A stretch of 64,000 nucleotides of DNA from Pseudomonas iranensis (GTDB lineage Bacteria; Pseudomonadota; Gammaproteobacteria; Pseudomonadales; Pseudomonadaceae): contig NZ_CP077092.1 in the NCBI RefSeq assembly GCF_014268585.2, positions 1 to 64,000 on the forward strand. Direction: 5' to 3'. Below are positions 1-8,763 of this stretch, one piece after another; position 1 is the first letter of the stretch; every line of letters begins with the position of its first letter. The translations under genes were made by a program, and so were the position numbers. The notes under the pieces were generated by a model. The model worked only from the letters and a program-made list of their open reading frames with translations. It had not been told where the DNA came from and made no database searches.

Positions 1-2010
1 ATGTCCCGACTCAATCCCCGGCAGCAAGAAGCCGTGAACTACGTCGGCGGCCCTCTATTGGTGCTCGCCGGTGCTGGCTCCGGCAAGACCAGCGTGATCA
101 CGCGCAAGATCGCGCACCTGATCCAGAACTGCGGCATCCGCGCCCAGTACATCGTCGCCATGACCTTTACCAACAAGGCCGCGCGCGAGATGAAAGAGCG
201 GGTCGGCACCCTGTTGCGTGCCGGCGAAGGGCGTGGCCTGACCGTCTGCACCTTCCACAACCTGGGCCTGAACATCATCCGCAAGGAGCATGCGCGGCTG
301 GGCTACAAACCCGGGTTCTCGATCTTCGACGAGACCGACGTCAAAGCCCTGATGACCGACATCATGCAGAAGGAATACGCAGGCGACGACGGCGTCGACG
401 AGATCAAGAACATGATCGGCGCCTGGAAAAACGACCTGATCCTGCCCGCCCAGGCCTTGGAAAACGCGCGCAACCCGAAGGAGCAGACCGCCGCCATCGT
501 CTACACCCACTATCAGCGCACGCTCAAGGCGTTCAACGCGGTGGACTTCGATGACCTGATCCTGCTGCCGGTAAAGCTCTTCGAAGAACACGGCGACATT
601 CTCGAAAAGTGGCAGAACAAGGTGCGGTACCTGCTCGTCGACGAATACCAGGACACCAACGCCAGCCAGTACCTGTTGGTGAAGATGCTCATCGGCAAGC
701 GCAACCAGTTCACCGTGGTCGGCGACGATGACCAGTCGATCTACGCTTGGCGTGGCGCACGTCCGGAAAACCTGATGCTGCTCAAGGACGACTATCCGTC
801 CTTGAAAGTGGTGATGCTGGAGCAGAACTACCGCTCCACCAGCCGCATCCTGCGCTGCGCCAACGTGCTGATCTCGAACAACCCGCACGAATTCGAAAAA
901 CAGCTGTGGAGCGAGATGGGCCACGGCGACGAGATCCGCGTGATCCGCTGCCGCAACGAGGACGCCGAAGCCGAGCGCGTGGCCATGGAAATCCTCAGCC
1001 TGCACTTGCGCACCGACCGCCCGTACAGCGATTTTGCGATTCTTTATCGCGGCAACTATCAGGCCAAGCTGATCGAATTGAAGCTGCAACACCACCAAGT
1101 GCCGTATCGCCTGAGCGGCGGCAACAGCTTCTTCGGTCGCCAGGAAGTGAAGGACCTGATGGCCTACTTCCGCCTGATCGTCAACCCGGATGACGACAAC
1201 GCCTTCCTGCGCGTGATCAACGTGCCGCGCCGCGAGATCGGCTCGACCACCCTGGAAAAGCTCGGCAACTACGCCACCGAGCGCAAGATCTCGATGTACG
1301 CCGCCACCGACGAAATCGGTCTCGGCGAGCATCTGGACAGCCGCTTCACTGATCGCCTGGCGCGCTTCAAGCGCTTCATGGACAAGGTCCGCGAGCAGTG
1401 CGCCGGCGAAGATCCGATCTCGGCGCTGCGCAGCATGGTCATGGACATCGACTACGAGAACTGGCTGCGTACCAACAGCTCCAGCGACAAGGCGGCGGAC
1501 TACCGCATGGGCAACGTCTGGTTCCTGATCGAGGCGTTGAAAAACACCCTCGAGAAAGACGAAGACGGCGAAATGACCGTCGAAGACGCCATCGGCAAAC
1601 TGGTGCTGCGTGACATGCTCGAGCGCCAGCAGGAAGAAGAGGACGGTGCCGAAGGTGTGCAGATGATGACGCTGCACGCCTCCAAAGGGCTGGAATTTCC
1701 CTACGTGTTCATCATGGGCATGGAAGAGGAAATCCTCCCGCACCGTTCCAGCATCGAAGCCGACACCATCGAAGAAGAACGCCGCCTGGCCTATGTGGGC
1801 ATCACCCGCGCCCGTCAGACCCTGGCCTTCACCTTCGCAGCCAAGCGCAAGCAGTACGGTGAAATCATCGACTGCGCGCCGAGTCGCTTTCTGGATGAGC
1901 TGCCGCCGGACGATCTGGCCTGGGAAGGCAACGACGACACCCCGACTGAAGTCAAAGCCGTGCGTGGCAATAGCGCATTGGCCGACATACGCGCGATGTT
2001 AAAGCGCTAG
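1..2010 (+). CDS. rep: ATP-dependent DNA helicase Rep
   Basis: This is a superfamily 1A 3'-5' helicase that helps replication forks past protein blocks and restarts them. The 669-residue product is close to the length of E. coli Rep (about 673). A Q motif (NPRQQEAV, residues 5-12) precedes Walker A (GAGSGKT, 24-30). The Walker B block DEYQDTN lies near residue 214 and is followed by GDDDQSIYAWRGA. Motif IV/V segments (QNYRS and TLHASKGLEF) and the C-terminal VGITRARQ motif are present. The ATG is the first three bases of the window, so the promoter is outside it. Rep is preferred over UvrD because it ends soon after motif VI and is followed by xpt, as in other pseudomonads. Confidence 0.96.
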   Translation: MSRLNPRQQEAVNYVGGPLLVLAGAGSGKTSVITRKIAHLIQNCGIRAQYIVAMTFTNKAAREMKERVGTLLRAGEGRGLTVCTFHNLGLNIIRKEHARLGYKPGFSIFDETDVKALMTDIMQKEYAGDDGVDEIKNMIGAWKNDLILPAQALENARNPKEQTAAIVYTHYQRTLKAFNAVDFDDLILLPVKLFEEHGDILEKWQNKVRYLLVDEYQDTNASQYLLVKMLIGKRNQFTVVGDDDQSIYAWRGARPENLMLLKDDYPSLKVVMLEQNYRSTSRILRCANVLISNNPHEFEKQLWSEMGHGDEIRVIRCRNEDAEAERVAMEILSLHLRTDRPYSDFAILYRGNYQAKLIELKLQHHQVPYRLSGGNSFFGRQEVKDLMAYFRLIVNPDDDNAFLRVINVPRREIGSTTLEKLGNYATERKISMYAATDEIGLGEHLDSRFTDRLARFKRFMDKVREQCAGEDPISALRSMVMDIDYENWLRTNSSSDKAADYRMGNVWFLIEALKNTLEKDEDGEMTVEDAIGKLVLRDMLERQQEEEDGAEGVQMMTLHASKGLEFPYVFIMGMEEEILPHRSSIEADTIEEERRLAYVGITRARQTLAFTFAAKRKQYGEIIDCAPSRFLDELPPDDLAWEGNDDTPTEVKAVRGNSALADIRAMLKR

Positions 2011-2640
<630 letters not shown>

Positions 2641-2660
2641 CCAGCGGCACCGAGTTACCC

Positions 2661-2752
2661 CTGTGGGAGCGAGCCTGCTCGCGAATGCATTGTGTCAGTC
2701 ACCCTGTTGAGTGAATGACACACCGCTTTCGCGAGCAGGCTCGCTCCCACAG
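2661..2752. repeat. REP doublet (GAGCGAGCCTGCTCGCGA family)
   Basis: Two copies of a 25-base REP stand head to head: one arm begins CTGTGGGAGCGAGCCTGCTC and the other is its reverse complement, separated by about 45 bases. This is the REPIN-like arrangement typical of the P. fluorescens group. It lies between the convergent xpt and acyl-CoA hydrolase genes and may also act as a hairpin at both 3' ends. Confidence 0.9.
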
Positions 2753-2772
2753 TGGGTTCTGGGGGTGGGCAG

Positions 2773-4695
2773 TTACTGTGCGGTAGCTTTCAGGCCTGTG
2801 AGCAGCAGGCGTTGGAAAAGGTCCTCCTTCAAGCCTTCCGGATTCGTCAGCTGCATCCGTTCAAGATGTTCTGGGAAAGCTGAGGCCTCCGGCGCATCCA
2901 GCGCTGCCTTGCCCAGTTCCAAAATCTCGGTCAGCTTGAACTTGCTCTTCAGCCAGTTCAGCGCCCGCAGCAGATCCCGTTCGATGGCGGTGAAATCACA
3001 GCCCAGCGGATACTCCGGAAACAGGTTCGGATGCCGTGCGGCAATCGCCCGCAAGCGTTGCGGTGTGTTGTCGGCAAACCGTGGATCGAGACGGAAGTCC
3101 TTCGGCAGCTTACCGACTGTCTGCGCCTGCTCGATCAACCCCGGCTGGAACCGCGAGTCGCTGATATTGAGCAACGCTTCGATCACCGCCGCGTCGGATT
3201 TTCCGCGCAGGTCGGCGATGCCGTACTCGGTGACGACGATGTCGCGCAGGTGCCGCGGGATCGTGCAGTGGCCGTAGTCCCAGACGATATTGGAGCTGAC
3301 CTCGCCGCCGGACTCGCGCCAGCTGCGCAGGATCAACATCGATCGCGCGCCCTCCAGCGCGTGGCCCTGAGCAACAAAGTTGTACTGCCCACCGACACCG
3401 CTGAGCACGCGTCCGTCTGCCAATTGATCAGCCACGCCGGCGCCGAGCAGAGTCATGGTGAACACGGTGTTGATGAAGCGCGCATCGATGCGCTGCAAGC
3501 GCTTGAGCTCTTCCTGGCCGTACAGTTCGTTGATGTAGCTGATGCGGGTCATGTTGAATTCAAGCAGCCTGCTTTGCGGCAACTCGCGCAGACGTTCATA
3601 AAAGCTGCGCGGGCCAAGGAAGAAGCCGCCGTGCACCGAGATACCGTCGGGCTGCGCGGCTTCGTCGAGGGTACCGGCGTTGGCCTGCTGCTGAGTCGGC
3701 ACATCCGGATAGACCTTGCGCCGAATGATCCCGGCATCCGCCAATACCAACAGCCCGTTGACGAACATCTCGCTGCAACCGTAAAGGCCTTTGGCAAATG
3801 GCGCGGTGCCGCCCTCGCGCTGGATCAACTGCGCCCATTGGCTGAGGTTGATGTCACCGAGCAACGCCTGATAACCGGCGTTATCGGCCTGACGGGCAAG
3901 TAGCGCAGCAGTCAACGCATCCCCCATCGAGCCGATACCAATTTGCAATGTGCCGCCATCGCGCACCAGCGTACTGGCGTGCAAGCCAATGAAATGATCC
4001 TGAAAGCCCACCGGCATGTTCGGCGTGGAAAACAGCGTGCTGCTGTCCTTTTCGTCGATCAGCAAATCAAACGTGTCGATATCGACTTCCGCATCGCCGG
4101 GCATGTACGGCAGATCCGTATGCACCTGGCCGACCAGCACAATGGTCTCCCCCGCTTCGCGACGCTTGGCGATCATCGGCAACAGGTCGAGGGTGATGTC
4201 CGGGTTGCAGCTCAGGCTTAAGCGATCAGGGTGTTCGCTGCTGCTGGCGAGCAATTGCGCCACCAGATTGAGACCCGCTGCGTTGATGTCGCGAGCGGCA
4301 TGGCTGTAATTGCTGCTGACGTAATCCTGCTGCGCCGGCGCGCTGTTGAGCAGACTGCCAGGCTGCATGAAAAACTGCTGGATACGAATGTTGGCGGGCA
4401 GGCTGTCGCGCTGCAGATCGGCGAGGAAATCGAACTCCGGATAATCACCAAACACCCGCTCTACAAAGGGCTCGATAAAGCGCTTCTGCAAGCCATCGCC
4501 CAGATTCGGCCGACCAAGGCACAGCGCGGTATAGATCGTCAGCTGCCGCTCGGGCAGGTCCTTGATGCGCCGGTACAGCGCGTTGACGAAGTGATTCGGC
4601 TTGCCCAACCCCAGCGGCAGGCCCATGTGGATGTGCGCAGGCAAACGCGCCAATACGTCGTCCACCGCCTGTTCGATCGAACACAACTGCACCAT
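2773..4695 (-). CDS. Acetyl-CoA hydrolase/transferase family protein
   Basis: This 640-residue cytosolic enzyme of the CoA-transferase/acetyl-CoA hydrolase family moves or hydrolyses CoA from short acyl-CoAs. Visible family features are the glycine-rich stretch GGTLQIGIGSMGDAL, the segment LYGCSEMFVNG whose Glu fits the acyl-CoA-accepting carboxylate, and the C-terminal signatures SGVGGQYNFVAQGHALEGAR and VVTEYGIADLRGKSD. The open frame extends upstream to 4857, but the start at 4695 is chosen because GGGAGG lies 6 bases upstream and the family begins there. It is longer than typical hydrolases (about 500 residues) because of an extra C-terminal region. The substrate cannot be told from sequence. 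Confidence 0.85.
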   Translation of the reverse strand: MVQLCSIEQAVDDVLARLPAHIHMGLPLGLGKPNHFVNALYRRIKDLPERQLTIYTALCLGRPNLGDGLQKRFIEPFVERVFGDYPEFDFLADLQRDSLPANIRIQQFFMQPGSLLNSAPAQQDYVSSNYSHAARDINAAGLNLVAQLLASSSEHPDRLSLSCNPDITLDLLPMIAKRREAGETIVLVGQVHTDLPYMPGDAEVDIDTFDLLIDEKDSSTLFSTPNMPVGFQDHFIGLHASTLVRDGGTLQIGIGSMGDALTAALLARQADNAGYQALLGDINLSQWAQLIQREGGTAPFAKGLYGCSEMFVNGLLVLADAGIIRRKVYPDVPTQQQANAGTLDEAAQPDGISVHGGFFLGPRSFYERLRELPQSRLLEFNMTRISYINELYGQEELKRLQRIDARFINTVFTMTLLGAGVADQLADGRVLSGVGGQYNFVAQGHALEGARSMLILRSWRESGGEVSSNIVWDYGHCTIPRHLRDIVVTEYGIADLRGKSDAAVIEALLNISDSRFQPGLIEQAQTVGKLPKDFRLDPRFADNTPQRLRAIAARHPNLFPEYPLGCDFTAIERDLLRALNWLKSKFKLTEILELGKAALDAPEASAFPEHLERMQLTNPEGLKEDLFQRLLLTGLKATAQ

Positions 4696-5000
4696 CTGAA
4701 GCCTCCCGCCCGTTCCGTTGATAGGGGTAGACCGAGATTGCCGGGGAATTACTTCAGAGGGAAGGTGATTGGTGCGAAAAAAAAGGGCCAAAGTTTCGAC
4801 AGATGGCGAATCACCGACTGTTAAGTCGGCAAGACGAACTGCCTCACAAACGCACAACTCTTTTCCTACATCACCTGTAATTCAATCACGCGTAACTACC
4901 AGACACGTCTCAATTGTACTTATTGCCTACACAGGTAGCCTTGGAAGCAGGATTCAAACGCTTTGCAAATAAAACCTCTCTTCGGAAGCACTGACCTCTA
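4696..5000. other. Intergenic region, divergent promoters
   Basis: About 305 bases lie between the divergent acyl-CoA hydrolase gene and the split-ABC cassette. The half near 4860-5000 is AT-rich like the cassette. A 6-bp perfect hairpin (CCGACT-GTTA-AGTCGG, about 4813-4828) lacks a T-run on either strand, so it is more likely an operator-like or mRNA structure than a terminator. A 67-codon reading frame (4769-4972) has no ribosome-binding site and is not called a gene. Confidence 0.5.
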
Positions 5001-5879
5001 ATGAAAAGCAACCTGATACTCTGCTGCTTTGGTGTAGGCATTGCGATTCTTACAAGCACATCACCCTATTTAATAGGCAATTCAATCAACCTATACTTGG
5101 CAAGTGAAAGTTTATATTTATACGCGCTCGCGGGCGCTTCGTTCCTCCTCATCGCCTCGCCCCCATTAAAGCTGGCAGCCAACATCTATCTACAAAAAAC
5201 CGCGTCCAAAACAAGATTTATTCTGAAGAAGGCAATCCTGAATCGCCTACTAGACAGAAGCTTCGAGCATACGCAAAAACCAGGCGAGCGGATCGATCTC
5301 ATCGATGGAGACGTTGATGGCTCGATATACTTATATCACTCAATTTATCTGGATGTATCATTGAACTGCGGCATCATTATCGGTGCGCTCCTGATGACGG
5401 CCCACTATCATCCACTTCTGGCACTCGCACCACTTACCGGCCTCGTTTATGCTATTGCGGCATACCTTATAACTCGAAAAAATAGCAACTCACTGTTTGC
5501 TGAGTACGTTCAAGAAAACACCGTAACAATAGGCGCCATCTGTGAGCTTTTGCTTAATGCAAAGCCATACACCAACAGGATCAAGATCGATATAAAAAAT
5601 ATCGAGCGCCTCGCTTTTCGCTCAAGTCTCAAAGCCACAACATTCGAATCAATGTCAGGCACATGTTATCCGGTAGCGATAGTGGTTTTATTATTGGTAT
5701 CGGCCCATCTGCTAAGCGTTGGCGAAACGAATATAGGCTCAATTTTTGCCTCAGCCATCTATCTTGAACGCGTTCTGAGCCCCACGATGTCACTGATATC
5801 TATCTACTACTCGAGCAGAGAGGCATCTTATAGACGTAGTCGAATTCGTAGCTACGAACTGCAGCACGAGGGGCATTGA
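5001..5879 (+). CDS. ABC exporter transmembrane half, no ATPase domain (1)
   Basis: This 292-residue membrane protein has about six hydrophobic segments (near residues 5-28, 38-57, 122-138, 143-159, 222-240 and 243-262), arranged like the type-1 exporter (ABC_membrane) domain. A cytoplasmic stretch GERIDLIDGDVDG (about 94-106) matches the place where exporters usually read GDLLSRLTNDVD. It ends just after the last membrane helix, where a nucleotide-binding domain would normally follow; none is encoded in any frame. The ATG is the first possible start, since an in-frame TGA lies 9 bases upstream. The ribosome-binding site is weak. The gene is AT-rich with non-host codon use, so it was probably acquired. 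It is followed 3 bases later by a similar protein. Confidence 0.75.
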   Translation: MKSNLILCCFGVGIAILTSTSPYLIGNSINLYLASESLYLYALAGASFLLIASPPLKLAANIYLQKTASKTRFILKKAILNRLLDRSFEHTQKPGERIDLIDGDVDGSIYLYHSIYLDVSLNCGIIIGALLMTAHYHPLLALAPLTGLVYAIAAYLITRKNSNSLFAEYVQENTVTIGAICELLLNAKPYTNRIKIDIKNIERLAFRSSLKATTFESMSGTCYPVAIVVLLLVSAHLLSVGETNIGSIFASAIYLERVLSPTMSLISIYYSSREASYRRSRIRSYELQHEGH

Positions 5880-5882
5880 ACT

Positions 5883-6764
5883 ATGTTTATATGCTTGCGA
5901 AATAACCTGACCGTTTTTCTGCTTTCGGTTATTTGCCTTACCGTAGCAAGTATATGTCAATTGTTAATACCATCAGTCATCGCAAAGAGCCTGTCGGCTC
6001 TTACTACTGGCTCCATCAACGCTGAATTTTATTTCACTCTTATCGCTGTTTTTCTAACCAAGCTATCAAGCCAAGCTCTGGGCAATTCCTTGGCAACGCT
6101 CATAGAAGCAAGATCCCGCTTTCTACTTATCAACTTCATTGTGCATGATAAACGCCCCTCTCCATTATGTTCTCGGGTGACATTGATAAAAGAAGACGCG
6201 GAAAAAATTGCTTCCGTCATTCATGACACAATCCACCTCATGGGCTCTTGCATTTTGACGGTTTCCGCAGCCTATATTCTGCTCCGGGAAAACATCTATT
6301 TCTTCCTGCCCATCGCTTTAATTATTGTGTTGACGTGTGTGCAATTAAGATTTGCCAAGCCTGTAATCCAGCGGTTATATGCAGCAGAAATGTCGAAGGA
6401 AGATTTGTACAAAGAGTCGCTTATCAGCGCCTTCAACGTTTCCAGCGATGGCAAGCAAAGTAAAATGCAACTCATCAGAAGCTATGGATATTTGAAGGAC
6501 ACGGTAAGAGCACGCTACAAGTATCTGAAAGCAAGCGCCATACAATCCTTCTGGCCGGAAATGGCTATATCGGCGGGGACGGTATCGGTTATTTTCTTCA
6601 GCGCCGCTGCCACGCCGGAATTATTTGGCGAGCGTCTTATTGCCTGTCTCGGTAATATCGGAATTTTTACCATGGCCAGCACTGGTTCGATAAGACTCGG
6701 CATAACGATGATTGGCGTGAAGGTATCCGTTGATAGGATCTTTAGAGGGCATCGATATGAATGA
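5883..6764 (+). CDS. ABC exporter transmembrane half, no ATPase domain (2)
   Basis: This 293-residue polytopic membrane protein has hydrophobic stretches near residues 8-30, 45-63, 115-133, 138-155, 225-243 and 250-270. It is plausibly the second half of a heterodimeric exporter with the preceding gene. The cytoplasmic region around residues 160-215 looks like an intracellular loop, and the C-terminus SVDRIFRGHRYE resembles the linker that in normal exporters leads into the ATP-binding domain (compare SLERIxE). The gene stops there, with no Walker motifs. It starts 3 bases after the upstream stop and its last 8 bases overlap the ATPase gene, implying translational coupling of all three. The gene is AT-rich. 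Confidence 0.72.
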   Translation: MFICLRNNLTVFLLSVICLTVASICQLLIPSVIAKSLSALTTGSINAEFYFTLIAVFLTKLSSQALGNSLATLIEARSRFLLINFIVHDKRPSPLCSRVTLIKEDAEKIASVIHDTIHLMGSCILTVSAAYILLRENIYFFLPIALIIVLTCVQLRFAKPVIQRLYAAEMSKEDLYKESLISAFNVSSDGKQSKMQLIRSYGYLKDTVRARYKYLKASAIQSFWPEMAISAGTVSVIFFSAAATPELFGERLIACLGNIGIFTMASTGSIRLGITMIGVKVSVDRIFRGHRYE

Positions 6765-7476
6765 TCTGTTTATCCAGCAAATACGCCTGAAGCCAGACGT
6801 GACGGTGGGTGACCGGCTGCAAAACCTCTTCCCCCTTGAACTGCGCAACTCGATAACGGTTTTTATTGGCGAAAATGGTGCTGGGAAATCCACATTACTT
6901 GAAGCTATTGCCATCAAGTCAGGCTGCAATCCAGAAGGCGGTGGGAAGAATTTCAATTTCTCGACTGAGAATACTCATTCAAAACTGTACGAAAGCCTGA
7001 CGCTCTCAAAAGGCTACCGAAGGGAGAAGGACGTTTTTTTCTACAGGGCAGAAACCTTCTACAACTTGAATACTGCAATTCGCAAGCTTGATGCAGAGGC
7101 GAGCTTTGATCCCGAAATAAAGAGCTACTACGGCGGCGTGGATATGCATTGCCTGTCGCACGGTGAAGCCATGGAGGCGTTGTTTCAACATCGATTCAAA
7201 GCCCAAGGTCTGTATGTGCTCGACGAGCCGGAAGCATCGTTATCCCCGTTGAGGCAATTGGTTTTTATCAACCGGATAATGGAGCTGTCGCGCGGCGGCG
7301 CGCAGTTCATCATCGCTACTCACTCTCCCCTCATCATGTCGATCCCGGGATGTGATCTTAGGCAGATATCAGGAGGGCGCTGCGAGCAAATAGCGCCTGA
7401 AGATACCGATGCTTACGCCGTGTACAAAGCGGTGCTCAATTCCGCCGGCGCTTATATCACGAAGAACATGCAGTGA
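6757..7476 (+). CDS. AAA/ABC-type ATPase, COG3910-like
   Basis: This 239-residue soluble ATPase has Walker A GENGAGKS (38-45), the conserved FFYRAETFYN block (94-103) where an ABC protein has its Q-loop region, an ABC-like signature LSHGE (133-137), Walker B LYVLDEPEASLS (152-163) and the switch His in IATHSP (His189). This pattern matches COG3910 predicted ATPases, usually solitary genes of unknown role. The ATG at 6757 is chosen over an upstream TTG at 6730 because GAGGG lies 7 bases before it. It overlaps the upstream membrane gene by 8 bases. It may be the motor for the two membrane halves, but such ATPases are not known exporter subunits, so that partnership is inferred. Confidence 0.8.
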   Translation: MNDLFIQQIRLKPDVTVGDRLQNLFPLELRNSITVFIGENGAGKSTLLEAIAIKSGCNPEGGGKNFNFSTENTHSKLYESLTLSKGYRREKDVFFYRAETFYNLNTAIRKLDAEASFDPEIKSYYGGVDMHCLSHGEAMEALFQHRFKAQGLYVLDEPEASLSPLRQLVFINRIMELSRGGAQFIIATHSPLIMSIPGCDLRQISGGRCEQIAPEDTDAYAVYKAVLNSAGAYITKNMQ

Positions 7477-7488
7477 TATTGCAGGCAC

Positions 7489-7517
7489 AAAAAAACCGTC
7501 CGAAGACGGTTTTTTTC
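7489..7517. terminator. Bidirectional rho-independent terminator
   Basis: An A-run, the stem ACCGTC/GACGGT and a T-run form a symmetric hairpin between the convergent ATPase and cytochrome genes, so it can serve both. Confidence 0.9.
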
Positions 7518-7531
7518 AAAGGCGCCGCTGA

Positions 7532-7957
7532 TTACAGACCGGACATCTCTTTGATCGCGCCCTTGAGCTCTTCATCGGTGCAATCGGCGCAGGTGCCTTT
7601 TGGCGGCATGGCGTTGATGCCGGTGATGGCCTTGGCGAGGATGCCGTCCAGACCACCCTGATGATCGGCGCGCTCCTTCCAGGCTGCCTTGTCGCCGATC
7701 TTCGGCGCGCCAAGCAGGCCGGTACCGTGGCAAGCGTTGCAGTGCTTGGCGATCACGTCTTTAGGGGCTTTTGCTCCGCCACCGCCGCCAGCCGTTGCAA
7801 CCACTTCCATGCCTTTGCATTCCTGCCCCTGAACACACACCTGGCCAACGGGCTCGATGCGTTTGGCGATGTCGTCATTTGTCGCAGCTTGAGCGCTGAC
7901 AGCCCAGAGGGCCAGTACGGTTGCTGGTGCAGCCAGCATTTTCATAATTAGGTTCAC
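7532..7957 (-). CDS. cycB: Cytochrome c5 family protein
   Basis: This 141-residue periplasmic mono-haem cytochrome has a signal peptide (about residues 1-24, cleaved after AQA), a single CNACH haem motif (CXXCH) near residue 72, and a downstream Met in GINAMPPKG as the likely sixth ligand. A second Cys pair (CADC) near the C-terminus is typical of c5 cytochromes. The GTG start at 7957 is supported by GAGGG 8 bases upstream; internal ATGs at 7945 and 7939 are alternatives. The position beside the alanine racemase region matches PA5300 of P. aeruginosa (cycB), recalled from memory. It likely carries electrons between respiratory complexes. Confidence 0.88.
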   Translation of the reverse strand: MNLIMKMLAAPATVLALWAVSAQAATNDDIAKRIEPVGQVCVQGQECKGMEVVATAGGGGGAKAPKDVIAKHCNACHGTGLLGAPKIGDKAAWKERADHQGGLDGILAKAITGINAMPPKGTCADCTDEELKGAIKEMSGL

Positions 7958-8041
7958 GCGTTCACCCTCAATGGTGGCTATTCACGCCTGCGGCCACGGT
8001 TCGCAGGCGGGCGCAAGTATAGCGGGTAGGCCGCTGTACTG

Positions 8042-8072
8042 AAACAACCCCATGGTTAGAGGGGTCTTGTTG
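8042..8072 (-). terminator. Possible terminator after the XRE-cupin gene
   Basis: An imperfect inverted repeat (AACAAGACCCCT paired with GGGGTTGTTT on the minus strand) lies 55 bases beyond the stop of the regulator and ends in a short T-rich stretch. It is weaker than the others in the window. Confidence 0.45.
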
Positions 8073-8126
8073 CCCATCGGTAAAACGGTTCGGGGGCCTT
8101 TGCCATATTGGCCTGGCGCCTTCTGC

Positions 8127-8675
8127 TTAAAAATTCGCCGGCGTGGCTGCGCTGATTAGTCGCGCCGGCACGTCGAACGGGTTACGGAAACGATGCGGCT
8201 TGGTACTTTCAAAATAGTAGCTGTCGCCCGCTTCGAGGATAAAAGTTTCCAGACCCACCACCAGTTCGAGGCGGCCTTCCACCAGAATTCCGGTTTCCTC
8301 GCCTTCGTGGGTGAGCATTTCTTCGCCGGTGTCGGCGCCCGGCGGGTAGATTTCATTGAGGAAGGCGATGGCGCGGCTCGGGTGGGCGCGGCCGACCAGT
8401 TTCATGGTCACGGCGCCGTCGGAAATGTCGATCAGCTCGTTGGCCTTGTAGACGATCTGGGTCGGAACTTCCTGCAGGATCTCTTCGGAAAAGAACTCGA
8501 CCATGGACATGGGAATGCCGCCGAGCACCTTTCTCAGCGAGCTGATTGAAGGACTGACGCTGTTCTTTTCGATCATCGAAATGGTGCTGTTGGTGACGCC
8601 CGCGCGCTTGGCGAGTTCACGCTGGGAAAGCCCTTTGAGCTTGCGGATCGATTGCAGTCGTTCACCGACGTCCAA
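8127..8675 (-). CDS. XRE-family regulator with cupin domain
   Basis: This 182-residue regulator has an N-terminal helix-turn-helix (about residues 5-58, RELAKRAGVTNSTISMIEKN) and a C-terminal cupin (about 105-175, GEETGILVEGRLELVVGLETFILEAGDSYYF). The layout is that of PuuR-like repressors, which sense small ligands such as polyamines through the cupin. The start is a TTG at 8675, supported by AGGAGG 8 bases upstream. It is downstream of and co-oriented with the alanine racemase gene, as in P. aeruginosa (PA5301). A role in polyamine or amino-acid control is likely but not shown. Confidence 0.85.
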   Translation of the reverse strand: MDVGERLQSIRKLKGLSQRELAKRAGVTNSTISMIEKNSVSPSISSLRKVLGGIPMSMVEFFSEEILQEVPTQIVYKANELIDISDGAVTMKLVGRAHPSRAIAFLNEIYPPGADTGEEMLTHEGEETGILVEGRLELVVGLETFILEAGDSYYFESTKPHRFRNPFDVPARLISAATPANF

Positions 8676-8763
8676 GGCGGGAGCCTCCTGATGTTGTAAG
8701 AATATTGAGCGTTATCATGGCGACAGCGTTCAGTATTTACAACACTTGGCCCCCGCAGCGGCG

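Noticed and set aside
55..1743. Long minus-strand frame (562 residues) opposite rep
   Set aside because: It is the antisense of a conserved helicase gene, low-complexity in His, Ala, Val and Asp, as expected for a GC-rich shadow frame.
4696..4857. N-terminal extension of the acyl-CoA hydrolase
   Set aside because: A strong GGGAGG sits before the Met at 4695, and the extension does not resemble family members.
4769..4972. Possible precursor peptide gene for the split-ABC cassette
   Set aside because: A 67-residue frame with no ribosome-binding site, no leader or core pattern and a rare start; it cannot be distinguished from chance.
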